NCBI GenBank assembly: GCA_036004665.1
Contig: DASYRG010000042.1
Span: forward strand, 1-64,000
From: JACQGZ01 sp036004665
GTDB lineage: Bacteria; Sysuimicrobiota; Sysuimicrobiia; Sysuimicrobiales; Humicultoraceae
Reading direction: 5' to 3'
Length of the DNA stretch: 64,000 nt
Shown: piece after piece, positions 51,483 through 60,546 of the stretch
Numbering within the stretch: the stretch's first letter is position 1
Layout: every line of letters begins with the position of its first letter
The notes under the pieces: model-generated
The model's input: the letters and a program-made list of their open reading frames with translations, nothing else
The model's database searches: none
Told to the model about the DNA's origin: nothing
Made by a program: the position numbers and the translations under genes

Positions 51483-52633
51483 AGATCGAGCGTGTGGTCG
51501 CCCACCCTCTCGCCGCAAAGGCGCCGAAGCCTGTCTCGTTCAGCATCGGCGACTACTCGACGTTTTACGGGACCCTGGTTGAGGTCACCACCGACGAGGG
51601 CGTCACGGGCGTGGGAGAGTCCATCGCCCGCAAAGCCCCCCAGGTCGTCGCAGGCATCGTGGACGACCTCCTGGCTCCGCTGGTCATCGGGCGTGACCCG
51701 CGGGACATCGCCGGGCTGTGGGAGCAGATGTTCGCGCAGCTGCGGCGCTGGGGGCATTCCCGCGGCTTTGTCCTCGAGGCGATCAGCGGGATCGATGCCG
51801 CCCTGTGGGACCTCCTGGCGCGGGTCGCGGGAGAGCCGCTTTACCGGGCGCTGCGAGGGATGGGCCGCGACCGCGTGGCTTGCTACGCGTCCAAGGTCTA
51901 CCTGACCGACGTCGACCGGATGGCCGCAGAGGCGGGGGGGATGAGGGAGCGCGGCTTCCGGGCGATCAAGGTACAGATCGGGCGGCGCGAGGATCAGGGG
52001 GGGCTGCACGCCGACGTGGCCTCCGTGGCCGCAATCCGGGAGGCGGTCGGCCCGGAGGTGGCGATCATGCTCGACGCCAACGGGGCGTACGACGCCGCCA
52101 CTGCCATCCGCCTGGGCCGGCAGCTGGAGCCGTACGACATCTCCTGGCTGGAGGAGCCGGTGCCGCCGGACGACCTCTCCGGCTACGAGATGATCCGCCG
52201 CGGCCAGGCAGTGCCGCTGGCGGCGGGGGAGTCGGAGTTTGGGATCTTTGGGTTCCGGGACCTGATCGAGCGGCGGGCGGTAGACGTCCTCCAGCCGGAG
52301 ATCGCCCGGATCGGCGGGTTTACCGCGGCGCTGCAGTTGGGCGCCCTGGCCTACGCGTACAACCTGCGGATCGCTCCGCACACCGGGTTTTCTACTAGCG
52401 TCGCCCATCTGGCCTCGCTGCACCTGGCGGCGGCGATTCCCAACTTCATGACGTACGAGTACATGCTGCCGGAACTCCTCAGCGCCGACGGGTATACCGA
52501 GAATCCGTTGCGCGACATCTTCACCGCGCCCTTCCCCGAGCCGCGGGAGGGCATGATCGATCTCCCGCAGGGCCCGGGGCTCGGTCTGGAGGTTGACTGG
52601 AAGCGGGTAAAGGCCTTTGAGGTGAAGAGGTAG
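51479..52633 (+). CDS. mandelate racemase/muconate lactonizing enzyme family protein
   Basis: 384-residue enolase-superfamily enzyme. Metal ligands are Asp199 (LDANG), Glu225 (LEEPV) and Glu251 (AGESE); the C-terminal base His301 (APHTGF) pairs with Asp269 (VDVLQPE), as in the mandelate racemase subgroup. On the other face, the usual Lys-x-Lys is Lys164-Val-Gln166, so the second-position base is replaced by Gln. This suggests a dehydratase or other single-base chemistry rather than racemisation. Substrates are usually sugar acids, but none is indicated. ATGA overlap with cofE is unexpected for a sugar-acid enzyme. Confidence 0.87.
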   Translation: MKIERVVAHPLAAKAPKPVSFSIGDYSTFYGTLVEVTTDEGVTGVGESIARKAPQVVAGIVDDLLAPLVIGRDPRDIAGLWEQMFAQLRRWGHSRGFVLEAISGIDAALWDLLARVAGEPLYRALRGMGRDRVACYASKVYLTDVDRMAAEAGGMRERGFRAIKVQIGRREDQGGLHADVASVAAIREAVGPEVAIMLDANGAYDAATAIRLGRQLEPYDISWLEEPVPPDDLSGYEMIRRGQAVPLAAGESEFGIFGFRDLIERRAVDVLQPEIARIGGFTAALQLGALAYAYNLRIAPHTGFSTSVAHLASLHLAAAIPNFMTYEYMLPELLSADGYTENPLRDIFTAPFPEPREGMIDLPQGPGLGLEVDWKRVKAFEVKR

Positions 52634-52664
52634 TGGCGGGCCGGAACGCGGAAGGCGTGAGGCG

Positions 52665-53987
52665 ATGATCGTCATCGCCACGGGCGTCAGCGGCTCTGGA
52701 AAAGTCCACGAACTGGGCGGCGGGCCGGGCTACATCCTGCGCCTGGTCGAGGAAGCGGAACGCCGCATCGGGGCTGCCGTGGCCGAGGGGCGCTGGACCT
52801 CACCGATCAGACGCATCCGCATGATCGACGTAGGGCATCGGATGCTGGAACGCGCCCGCGACCTCGGCTCGGAGGTCAGCACGGAGACCATCCTGGACGT
52901 GTCCCCCGACGCCCTGCAACAATTGCGCGCCGTCGCACTGACCGAGGTGGTCAACGACCCGGACCTCTGGCGGGAGGACACGGCCACCATCCTGGTTACC
53001 CACGCCTGCTTCTGGTGGAAGGGACACCTCATTCCCGGGCTGGACACCCATTACCTCAAGCTCATCTTCGACGAGACGCGCCGCCGCCTCGCCCAGCCCG
53101 AGGCCACGGCGGTGCAGCAGACCCTGCCGGAACTCAAGCTCGCGCCCCCCATCCGCCCCGAGGGGATCTTCTACGTCACGATCGTCGACAGCGTCTACAA
53201 GATTGCCCAACGCCTCAACGACACCGCGCAGTGGCGCGACCAGGTGCCTACCAACGAGCTGATCATGTGGCAGGAGCAGGAAGTCTTCCTGACCAAGATG
53301 CTCGCCGACTACGAGCGCGTCCCGCACTACCTGGTGGCGCACGACGAGCCGACCGAGACCCTCTTCGATCTCATCTGCTTCAAAAGGCCCCGTATCTATC
53401 TCGGCTACCCGATCACCCATCTGAGGCGGGAGGGCCACTGGAAGCTGATCGACGAGGCCCGCGGGTTCGCCCGCCGCCTCCGCGAGCACTTCGTGGTGTT
53501 TGACCCTCTCTCGGTGAAGGATGAGGAGGCGCTCGCCCTCGCCCGCGTCGGCACGAAGGAGTTCGACGAACAGTTCTCCCCGCAGCAGCGGGCCGAGATC
53601 CGGGCCTGGGCGGGCTCGCTGGAACAGGCGCGGGAGTGGGCGGCCGCTCTCGACGAGCGGACCCGGCTGAACCTCGGCCGGGCGACGGTCTGGCGGGACC
53701 TGCGGCTCATCGACCAGTCCGACATGAACGTGGTCTTCTATCCGACGGGCCAGATGTCGTTTGGCGTGCTCTCCGAGATGCTCCACGCCCACGCCACCGG
53801 CAAGAAGGTCTACATCATCTACCCCTTTGCCGCCATGTCGCCGTTCCTCGACTACGCCGCCACGCGCGTGTGGCGCCCTTCGCCCGATGGCGCCGGCCCT
53901 ACTCATCCTGAGGAGATCGAACGCTTCATGGCCCGGGCGGCCGGCGAGGTCGAGGCGGAGTTGCTGCGCGAGTACGGGCAGGGTTAG
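52665..53987 (+). CDS. P-loop-like protein with C-terminal deoxyribosyltransferase-like region
   Basis: 440-residue protein not assigned with certainty. The N-terminus IVIATGVSGSGKVHELG looks like a nucleoside-kinase P-loop, but the Ser/Thr after Lys is Val and the next stretch (GGGPGY) is not typical, so nucleotide binding may be altered or the local sequence may be damaged. ILVTHACFWW resembles a Walker B strand. From about 245 onward (RPRIYLGYPITHL, KKVYIIYPF) the pattern recalls nucleoside 2-deoxyribosyltransferase-like domains, which often follow kinases in conserved hypothetical proteins. A nucleotide-metabolism role is plausible only. Confidence 0.6.
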   Translation: MIVIATGVSGSGKVHELGGGPGYILRLVEEAERRIGAAVAEGRWTSPIRRIRMIDVGHRMLERARDLGSEVSTETILDVSPDALQQLRAVALTEVVNDPDLWREDTATILVTHACFWWKGHLIPGLDTHYLKLIFDETRRRLAQPEATAVQQTLPELKLAPPIRPEGIFYVTIVDSVYKIAQRLNDTAQWRDQVPTNELIMWQEQEVFLTKMLADYERVPHYLVAHDEPTETLFDLICFKRPRIYLGYPITHLRREGHWKLIDEARGFARRLREHFVVFDPLSVKDEEALALARVGTKEFDEQFSPQQRAEIRAWAGSLEQAREWAAALDERTRLNLGRATVWRDLRLIDQSDMNVVFYPTGQMSFGVLSEMLHAHATGKKVYIIYPFAAMSPFLDYAATRVWRPSPDGAGPTHPEEIERFMARAAGEVEAELLREYGQG

Positions 53988-54030
53988 GCGGAGGCTCGAC
54001 CCAGTAGCGGAGAAGGAGTCCGGCGACTCG

Positions 54031-55207
54031 CTACTGAGGTGCGTACAAGATCAGGATTTCCCCCTGTGGGTGCACGAGGATGTAATCTCCGCTCCGCAGC
54101 GGTGGTGCGAATTCCTCTGCCTCCGACCCGAAGGCTCGGGCGGCACGGACGGCAGCGAGCCGCTTGCCTGAGCCGAGGTCGAGAAGATGGAACCAACCGT
54201 CCCGTCTCCCGACGTAGACATACCTCCCTTCGAGGTCGAGGCGAACGATCGAGGCTCCAGACGTCTGATACTGCCTGGGCCTGCCAGTTGCCATGATCGC
54301 TCCGCGGATTCTCTCGGGCCGGCCGCCGTCGAGGTCAGCTCTCTGTGACGTAAAGGTAGCGGCCCTGTAGGATCGCGTCGGTTCGCCATTGGATCTGGTT
54401 CCCGCAGGTGAAATCCGCCCGATACTCCCATCGGGCTAGGTGTTTGCCTGTTCGCCGGTTGATGACACGGATCTGCACATTGTCCGGGTCGTCGAGTTGA
54501 GTCCACACCCAGGTGTCCGAGAGGTAGACGCGATCTCCCTCAATCGCAAGCGGGGGATGGGCATGGCTGGCCCGCCACAACCGCCGTCCGGTCCGCAGCT
54601 CGAGGGCGAGAACGTGAGGGAAGTGTGGCTCTCCTTGAGAGAGCTCCCAATAGACCATCCCTCGGGCAACCGCCACGGGGCCAAGGCTGCCCTCTTCCCG
54701 AAGACGCCACCGGGTTTCACCCGTGTGCGCATCAAGAGCGACACCACCATCCCAGTAGCTGTTTGCCAACACCAGTTCGCCGTAGGTACGGAGTTGGTTC
54801 ATGCGTTTCAATCCTGTGTCAACACGCCACCGTGGTCTCCCGGTTGGCGCAGCTAACGCGACGACCTGCGAGGCGCGTTCAACCATGTAGACTGTTCCTC
54901 CGGCGTACGCAAGGGGGCCCTCAAGCCCTGAGCCATAGCGCCAGAGGCGTCTGCCTGAGGCAAGCGTGGCAGCCACCAGTGCTCCGTCCTGCAGATAGAA
55001 GATGCGACCATCTCCGGCGGCGAGAGAGTCTTCCGCCACACCACTCCGACCGAAGTCCGACCGGTCGCGCCACACCAGCGATACGGTGCGGACGTTCTTC
55101 GTCGTCTGGAGCGCAATCGCCGGACCCGGCCGGAGGGGGACTGACCCATCAGCAGGATGGCCCGCCGCCAGGATCAGCGCCCCGACCGCCAAGAGGATCC
55201 TTCCCAT
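54031..55207 (-). pseudogene. secreted PQQ-like beta-propeller protein, frameshifted
   Basis: The first part (55207-54335, 290 residues) has a signal peptide and repeated propeller blades such as LAAGDGRIFYL and VALDAHTGETRWRL. It stops at TGA 54337-54335 just after GRYLYVTES. One base forward, the frame is open and continues the same protein through LDGGRPERIRGAI and two more blades (GRYVYVGRRDGWFHLLDL) to TAG at 54031. A +1 shift around 54335-54345 therefore splits one gene of about 390 codons. It could be a mutation, an assembly error or, less likely, programmed frameshifting. The function of the intact protein is unknown. Confidence 0.78.
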
Positions 55208-55242
55208 CGCAACCCCCAGGGTGATTGTAACGAGGGCAGGAG

Positions 55243-55938
55243 CTAGAAGTTGAAGATGATCGTCACCTGAGCGGTGACCGTCACCAGCCCGGGCTCCACC
55301 GGCGCCGGAGGGGCGGGCGCGGCCTGGATCGTACGCGCCTCCCGGACAATCACGTCCACACCTCCTTCGACGATTCTGTCGATGCCGCGGATGCGCAGCC
55401 CCGCGGCCTGGGCGATGGCGTCGCCCTTCTCGCGCGCCTCGCGCACCGCCAGAGCGAGCGCCTCGGTGCGCGCCTTGGTAGCGTTGCGCAGGCCGAAACT
55501 GATCCCCTGGATGGTAGTGGCGCCGGCAGCGACGGCGGCGTCGATCGCCCGTCCCACCAGCGGCAGGGTCGCCGTCGTCAGCGTCAACAGCGACAGGGCC
55601 CGGTAGCCGGTGATCTGCGGGGCGCCCTCGCGCGGGGCGCTGAAGACCGGAAAGACCTGCACCGCTGAGGTGCGGATGTCCTCTCGCCGGACGCCCAACT
55701 GCTGCCAGCGCGCCAGCGTGGCGGTGACGACGCGGTTCACCTCCGCCATCGCCTCAGCGGCGGTGGCCCGCTGCACCTGGGCGCCCACGGTCAGCGTCAC
55801 CTGATCCGGCGGGACGTCCACCTGGCCGTGGCCGGTGGTCACGATCTGATTCCGGCCGGGCTCGGGCGTCTGCGCCGCGACCGGCGCGGTGCCGGCGAGG
55901 ACGGAGAGAGCGAGCACTCCTGCAAGGAGCCAGCGCAT
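55243..55938 (-). CDS. SIMPL (DUF541) domain secreted protein
   Basis: 231 residues with a Sec signal peptide (cut near VAAQ). The SIMPL/DUF541 family is identified by ITTGHGQV-like opening (VTTGHGQVDVPPDQVTL), the repeated AxxxNxxVxxxL helix and the GVRREDIRTS motif. Members are periplasmic or outer-membrane proteins that form oligomers; some affect oxidative stress (Brucella BP26, E. coli YggE). It sits between the damaged propeller gene and an MFS transporter on the same strand; no functional link is evident. Confidence 0.92.
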   Translation of the reverse strand: MRWLLAGVLALSVLAGTAPVAAQTPEPGRNQIVTTGHGQVDVPPDQVTLTVGAQVQRATAAEAMAEVNRVVTATLARWQQLGVRREDIRTSAVQVFPVFSAPREGAPQITGYRALSLLTLTTATLPLVGRAIDAAVAAGATTIQGISFGLRNATKARTEALALAVREAREKGDAIAQAAGLRIRGIDRIVEGGVDVIVREARTIQAAPAPPAPVEPGLVTVTAQVTIIFNF

Positions 55939-56030
55939 GGGTTTTTCACCTCTCTGGTGATCGGTCTGCCGCCGAGCAAGACACGAACGAGGGCCGGGCC
56001 AGGTTCATTTACCCGCCCGAAGGAGCCTTC

Positions 56031-57281
56031 CTAATCGAGCCGGCGCAGTTCGGGGACTGTCCAGCCGGCAATGCCCGCCAGGGTGATCATCGCTCCACCG
56101 GCGACAAAGAGCGCGCGGACGCCCAGCCATTCGGAGATCCAGCCGGCCAGGCCGTAGGAGACGGGATAGAGGCCGTAGATGCCAAACATCAGCATGCCCA
56201 TGACCCGGCCGACGAACGCCCGCGGCGCCCGCTGCTGAATCAGGGTGATGTAGATAATGCCGAGCCAGGCGAAGACGGCGCCCGAGCCGACCAGTAGCGC
56301 CGCAGCCTGCCAGACTCCCTGGGCGAGCGCGATGGCCGCAAAGACCAGGCCCATCAGGGCGATCGCCGTCGTGCTCACCGGCCCGCGCCGCCTGACGTGG
56401 ACGGTCCCGCCGAAGAGGCCGCCGGCCAGCGCCCCCAGCCCATACGCCGAAAAGAGGAGGCCGAGGCCGCGGGGCCCCGCGTCGAGCGCCTTCGCCAGCA
56501 CCGGAATCCCGACGTACGTCGCGCCCGCGTATCCAAAGAAGAAGATGGAAGCCATGGCAATGACTGCGGCGAGCAGCCGATCCCGCCGCAATACGCCGAA
56601 GCCCTCCGCCAGATCCCGCCAGGGGCTCTGCCTGGCCGTTCCCGCCGGCCGGGGAGCGGTGCCGATGAGCATCAGGAAGATGGCAGAGATGAGGAAACTG
56701 CTGGCGTCGACGGCAAACCCGCCGGCGGTGCCCACCGTTGCCACCAGCCAGCCGGCCAGAGCCGGCGCGCCGAAGAGGACGACCTGGCTCGTCACCTGGT
56801 TGAGCGCGTTGGCCTGACGCAGGAGTCCCGGTTCGACCAGTTCGGGCATGATGGACGAGGCGGCGGGGAAGAAGAAGGCGTGCACGATGCCAAAGAGCAG
56901 CGCCAGCGCGTAGACCCCAGGCATCGTAATCCGGCCGGTGGCGGTGAAGTAGGCAAAGAGGCCGACCACTCCGGCCCGGAGGAGGTCCGACCCGAGCATC
57001 ACCGTGCGCGGGCGGAGACGGTCGGTGACCACCCCGCCCAGGAGCATCAGGATCGCCCGGGGGATCGCCTGCAGCATCAGGACTGTGCCCAGGGCGCCAC
57101 TGCGTCCGGTGAGGGAGAGCACGAGCCACGACAGCGCGACGAACTTGAACTGATCGCCCGCCAGCGAGACGTTCTGGCCGATCCAGAGATTGCGGAAGTT
57201 GCGCACCCGCAGGGGCGCGAGCAGGTCGAGGCGCGCGGCGGTGGGGGCGGTAGGAGTGAGGGGCTCGGCGGCTTCGGACAT
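56031..57281 (-). CDS. MFS transporter
   Basis: 416-residue inner-membrane protein with about 12 hydrophobic segments. N-terminal LLAPLRVRNFRNLWIGQNVSLAG and the loop motif GGVVTDRLRPRTVML identify the major facilitator superfamily, MFS_3-like exporter group, the same type as the protein at 16530-17798. The substrate is unknown. It is divergent from the GTPase gene with only 33 bases between the two starts, so promoters of both must overlap coding sequence or be very compact. Confidence 0.88.
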   Translation of the reverse strand: MSEAAEPLTPTAPTAARLDLLAPLRVRNFRNLWIGQNVSLAGDQFKFVALSWLVLSLTGRSGALGTVLMLQAIPRAILMLLGGVVTDRLRPRTVMLGSDLLRAGVVGLFAYFTATGRITMPGVYALALLFGIVHAFFFPAASSIMPELVEPGLLRQANALNQVTSQVVLFGAPALAGWLVATVGTAGGFAVDASSFLISAIFLMLIGTAPRPAGTARQSPWRDLAEGFGVLRRDRLLAAVIAMASIFFFGYAGATYVGIPVLAKALDAGPRGLGLLFSAYGLGALAGGLFGGTVHVRRRGPVSTTAIALMGLVFAAIALAQGVWQAAALLVGSGAVFAWLGIIYITLIQQRAPRAFVGRVMGMLMFGIYGLYPVSYGLAGWISEWLGVRALFVAGGAMITLAGIAGWTVPELRRLD

Positions 57282-57314
57282 CGCTGGCTCCGTTGATACA
57301 ATACACCGGGACCC

Positions 57315-58289
57315 ATGCCCGCCAACCTTACGCCCGACTATCTAGCCGCCGAGCGGAAGTGGAAGGACGCGAGCACGCCGCAGGACAAGCTCGCCGCGCT
57401 CGAAGAGATGCTGGCGACGATTCCCAAGCACAAGGGCACGGAGAAGATGCAGGCGGACATCAAGCGCCGCATCGCGCGCACGCGCGCCGCGGTTGAGCAG
57501 CGCAAGAAGGGGACCGCGCGCGCGAAGCCCTTCTATCACGTCCCCAAGGAGGGCGCCGGCCAGGTGGTGCTGGTGGGCGCGCCGAACACCGGCAAGTCCT
57601 CCCTCTTGCGCGCGCTCAGCCGGGCCGACCCGGAGGTGGCGGACTATCCGTTCACGACCCGGCTCCCTCTGCCCGGGATGGTGCCGTTCGAGAATGTGCA
57701 GATCCAGCTGGTGGACCTGCCTCCGCTGACCGTCGATCTCACCGAGGCGTGGCTCTATGCGATCATCCGCTCGGCCGACGGGCTCCTCCTGGTGGTCGAC
57801 CTAAGAGATGAGGAGCTCGTCAGCCAGGCTCAGACTGTGTTGGACCTCCTCACGGGGGCCCGGATCGAGGTGAGGGATCCTGGGACCGACGGAAAGGGCA
57901 GGCCGGCGCTCTTCGTGGCCGCTGGGACCGATCGGCCGGGCGCGGGGGAAAGACTGGCGGTCTTTCGCGACCTGTTCGCCTCACGCCTGCCCGTCCTGTC
58001 TACTTCGAGCGTCACCGGGGAGAACCTCGATGCGCTCCGCCGCGCGCTCTTTGATCTGTTGGGAGTGATCCGCGTCTACAGCAAACCCCCTGGGCGGAAA
58101 GCGGATCTCACCGCACCGTTTGTCCTCTCCCGCGACAGCACGGTCCTGGACGCGGCCGGCGCAATTCACAAAGACTTCGCCGAGCACCTCAAGTACGCGC
58201 GGCTCTGGAATGAGCACGGGTACTCGGGCCAGATGGTCAGCCGAGACCACGTCCTCGTCGATGGCGACGTGATCGAACTGCACGCGTAA
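57315..58289 (+). CDS. DRG/OBG-like GTPase with TGS domain
   Basis: 324-residue GTPase related to eukaryotic and archaeal DRG proteins. An N-terminal helical domain rich in Lys and Arg (1-75) precedes the G domain: G1 GAPNTGKSS (88-96), G3 as DLPPL in place of DxxG, and a long insertion near G4. A C-terminal TGS domain (about 255-324, ending GDVIELHA) is typical. It probably acts on ribosomes, but bacterial members are poorly studied. A TACAAT box at 57296-57301 lies just 13 bases before the start, suggesting a leaderless or very short-leader mRNA. A piece of its 3' coding region is duplicated at 58517. Confidence 0.87.
   Translation: MPANLTPDYLAAERKWKDASTPQDKLAALEEMLATIPKHKGTEKMQADIKRRIARTRAAVEQRKKGTARAKPFYHVPKEGAGQVVLVGAPNTGKSSLLRALSRADPEVADYPFTTRLPLPGMVPFENVQIQLVDLPPLTVDLTEAWLYAIIRSADGLLLVVDLRDEELVSQAQTVLDLLTGARIEVRDPGTDGKGRPALFVAAGTDRPGAGERLAVFRDLFASRLPVLSTSSVTGENLDALRRALFDLLGVIRVYSKPPGRKADLTAPFVLSRDSTVLDAAGAIHKDFAEHLKYARLWNEHGYSGQMVSRDHVLVDGDVIELHA
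58081..58118. repeat. 38-bp duplicated segment, copy A (inside GTPase gene)
   Basis: This segment of the GTPase gene, starting AGCAAACCCC, recurs at 58517-58554 in the same orientation with three mismatches (35 of 38 identical). Here it encodes part of the start of the TGS domain, so this is the source copy. Confidence 0.85.
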
Positions 58290-58422
58290 ACCGAGCCAGG
58301 GTTACGCGCAAAACCTGCAGCCCACTACGATATGAGGGTGGTACTTCTTGGGAGTGCCTCTATATTCCCTAATATGCCCTAGTGATCCCTCGTAGGAAAT
58401 CCATCTGATCTTATGTGACCTC

Positions 58423-58442
58423 AACTCGGTCCGGACCGAGTT
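58423..58442. repeat. perfect 20-bp palindrome
   Basis: AACTCGGTCC followed directly by its reverse complement, in the AT-richer gap between the GTPase gene and the glycoside-hydrolase-like gene. A second perfect palindrome, GTTCCATGGAAC, lies at 58451-58462. They could be operator sites, a recombination site or remnants of a mobile end. Confidence 0.7.
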
Positions 58443-58516
58443 CCAGGGAAGTTCCATGGAACCTCGGATGACAATGTATGCGGCGGCGCTTCAAGGAGCA
58501 GAAGAGAGGGGGTAGC

Positions 58517-58554
58517 AGCAAACCGCCTGGGCGAAAAGCGGATCTCACCGCGCC
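58517..58554. repeat. 38-bp duplicated segment, copy B (at 3' end of glycoside-hydrolase-like gene)
   Basis: Direct-repeat copy of 58081-58118, with three mismatches. The stop codon of the minus-strand gene (58547-58545) and its last two codons lie inside it, so that gene's 3' end was formed by joining to this copy. This marks an ancient insertion or recombination junction. Confidence 0.85.
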
Positions 58555-60056
58555 TTCTTCTTTAGGTGCAACACAGCAGGGCCGGCCGCTTCAAACGGAG
58601 CGCTGAAGCTGATCGTGGTGGAGCTCTCGACCGTCACCGTGTCTGCCCCCACCGTCTCACGGTTGTTGACGCTGTACCACTGGGCCGTATAGGTGCCGGC
58701 AGCCAACGTTACCGTGAATGAACCGGCCATCTCGCTTGGGTCGAGGACAAGGTACTCCTTGCCGGGATTCGCCAGGGCGTACCCGGTTGAACTGAGCTCG
58801 CCGCGAGGCCCCATCTCGACGAGATTCATCCGCTCGGCGAAGCGCAGCGTGTCGCCCATCGCAGAACGAGCCGGTTCGAAGGACTCGTAGGGAGGGACCC
58901 CCAGCGACGGATCAAGCGGATGCACGACGTCGATGATCCCGAAGTCCATGAGAATCGGTTGGTGGCCGCGGAGGAAAGACTTCCATGCCCACAGCGCGTT
59001 GCCCAGACCCGGGGCGTAGTGGTCCGTGTCGCTGATTACCACCTTCCTGCCGTCGTTTGGGGGCGGGTCGTCGAACCATCGGGACGGGGGACTACCAGGA
59101 GCCATCGGATGCCGGCCGGCGGTGAAGATCTCATCGTCGTAGCCGGGCGAGATCCAGTCCGCGGGGCTGGAGAACAACGGGTCGTTCACCTTCGTCTGAT
59201 CGGCGACCGGGAACTGCATCGTCATCCCAATGGGATGCCGGTCGTATCCCCTCCGCCGCTCGTATTCCTTGACGACGTTGATGACCCAGTACTGCCACTG
59301 GGTGGAGTCTCCCCACTCGGGGGCGTCGGATAGCCCCATCGCCTTGGCGAAGTTCACGTCGACGTATCCGCCGCCCGACGATTCGTTCGCGACCTCGTAG
59401 AGAACGTTGGGCAGGTCGTGGACCGTGTCGACGACCTTCCGGACGTACTCCTCTTGGAGTGCCTGGACGTGCGGATCGAGCGGAAGGACGTGGTAATCGA
59501 CGATCGAGGTGATCTTGATCTCGTTGACGTTGTTAGCGGCGTGGAACGGATGCCCCTCGAGGTTGTCGGGCGCCGGGCTAAGGTGGAGGCCCCAGCCCTC
59601 GAAGAGCATCACGGCGACGTAGATGCCCTCGTTGCCGGCGGCGATGACGCGGTCGCAGAGCCGGTCGAAGTACGCCTGATCGAACCTGGAGAGGTCGAAC
59701 TTCGGCTTCCCGTCCGTCGCCGCTCCCGGTCCGATACGCGCCCACGGCTGCGGCGTCATGCAGAGGTGGAATCCTCCGCCGGCGGCCTGAGACATGAAAT
59801 GCTCCCAGCGCCAGAGCCGGATGAAGTTGTGCTTGTGGTCCTTGAGGAACCCGAGATAGGCGCGGTAGTCATTCTGCTCCGGGACGTCCGCGCACGACGC
59901 GCCGGGGCCGAGACCATCGTGGAAGTTGTTCCAGATGTGCGAGCCCGTCAGGTAGACGGCCTTTCCGTCCGCGGCGTCGCCCGATGCGACGGTGAAGTAG
60001 CGTGGGTTGACCTTCGAGACCAGGAGAGGTCCGGCGGCGGCCTCAGGTTCGGTCAC
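58545..60056 (-). CDS. putative glycoside hydrolase (TIM-barrel, cellulase-like) with C-terminal beta domain
   Basis: 503 residues without a signal peptide. The sequence GSHIWNNFHDG at about 38, HNFIRLWRWEHF at about 74 and NVLYEVANESSGGGY at about 218 fit a (beta/alpha)8 barrel of the DUF4038/DUF6298-type putative cellulases, where the Asn-Glu pair holds the acid/base. The C-terminal 90 residues (SFTVTLAAGTYTAQWYSV) look like a putative collagen-binding/Ig-like domain that commonly follows such barrels. The last residues are encoded inside a duplicated piece of the neighbouring GTPase gene, so the gene appears to have been joined here by recombination. Substrate unknown. Confidence 0.78.
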   Translation of the reverse strand: MTEPEAAAGPLLVSKVNPRYFTVASGDAADGKAVYLTGSHIWNNFHDGLGPGASCADVPEQNDYRAYLGFLKDHKHNFIRLWRWEHFMSQAAGGGFHLCMTPQPWARIGPGAATDGKPKFDLSRFDQAYFDRLCDRVIAAGNEGIYVAVMLFEGWGLHLSPAPDNLEGHPFHAANNVNEIKITSIVDYHVLPLDPHVQALQEEYVRKVVDTVHDLPNVLYEVANESSGGGYVDVNFAKAMGLSDAPEWGDSTQWQYWVINVVKEYERRRGYDRHPIGMTMQFPVADQTKVNDPLFSSPADWISPGYDDEIFTAGRHPMAPGSPPSRWFDDPPPNDGRKVVISDTDHYAPGLGNALWAWKSFLRGHQPILMDFGIIDVVHPLDPSLGVPPYESFEPARSAMGDTLRFAERMNLVEMGPRGELSSTGYALANPGKEYLVLDPSEMAGSFTVTLAAGTYTAQWYSVNNRETVGADTVTVESSTTISFSAPFEAAGPAVLHLKKKAR

Positions 60057-60074
60057 TGGCGGGACAGGGGTGTT

Positions 60075-60452
60075 CTAAGAAGCAGGTCGCTGCTCGCCGT
60101 CCCCGCGGGCCGACTGCCAGAGAAAGAGGACGACGCCCTGCGGGTCAGCAAAGGATGCCCACCAGCCCTGCCCTTCCACTTCCGCTTTCGGCTTCAGAAC
60201 CTTCCCGCGGGCCTGGCGGATCTCTTTGAGTTTGGCGTCGATGTCCGTGACGTCGATGTAGGCCTGCACCGCGGCTCGCTTGGGGACCGTCTTCACCTTG
60301 TACAGTCCGCCGCCCACCCCGCCTCCGGGGGGGGAAAAGAGCGCGTACTCCTTGCCCCAATCCTCAAAAGTCCAGCCAAAGACCCTTCCATAGAAGTTCT
60401 TGGCGCGCTTGAGATCACGAGTCGGAATCTCAATGTGCGTAAACCCAGGCAT
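60075..60452 (-). CDS. VOC-family protein (glyoxalase-like)
   Basis: 125 residues with one vicinal-oxygen-chelate unit pair. FTHIEIPTRDLKRAKNFYGRVFGWTFED at the start is the common opening, and GWWASFADPQGVVLFLWQ the common end of the lactoylglutathione-lyase-related group. A metal site could be formed by His6 and the C-terminal region, but the usual Glu is replaced by Leu/Trp-rich sequence, so activity is uncertain. It lies 18 bases upstream of the glycoside-hydrolase-like gene on the same strand. Confidence 0.87.
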   Translation of the reverse strand: MPGFTHIEIPTRDLKRAKNFYGRVFGWTFEDWGKEYALFSPPGGGVGGGLYKVKTVPKRAAVQAYIDVTDIDAKLKEIRQARGKVLKPKAEVEGQGWWASFADPQGVVLFLWQSARGDGEQRPAS

Positions 60453-60546
60453 CGTCTTCCCTCCTTAGTGATGGGAACTCGGGGCAGGGCACTTGTTCGC
60501 GCCGGGCCGGCGCGTTCCTCCGGCGCGGCGAGATTTCGGGCCTGGA

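Noticed and set aside
54335..54337. TGA inside the beta-propeller gene as a further selenocysteine codon
   Set aside because: The frame does not continue with family sequence after the TGA; the homology continues in another frame, so it is a frameshift.
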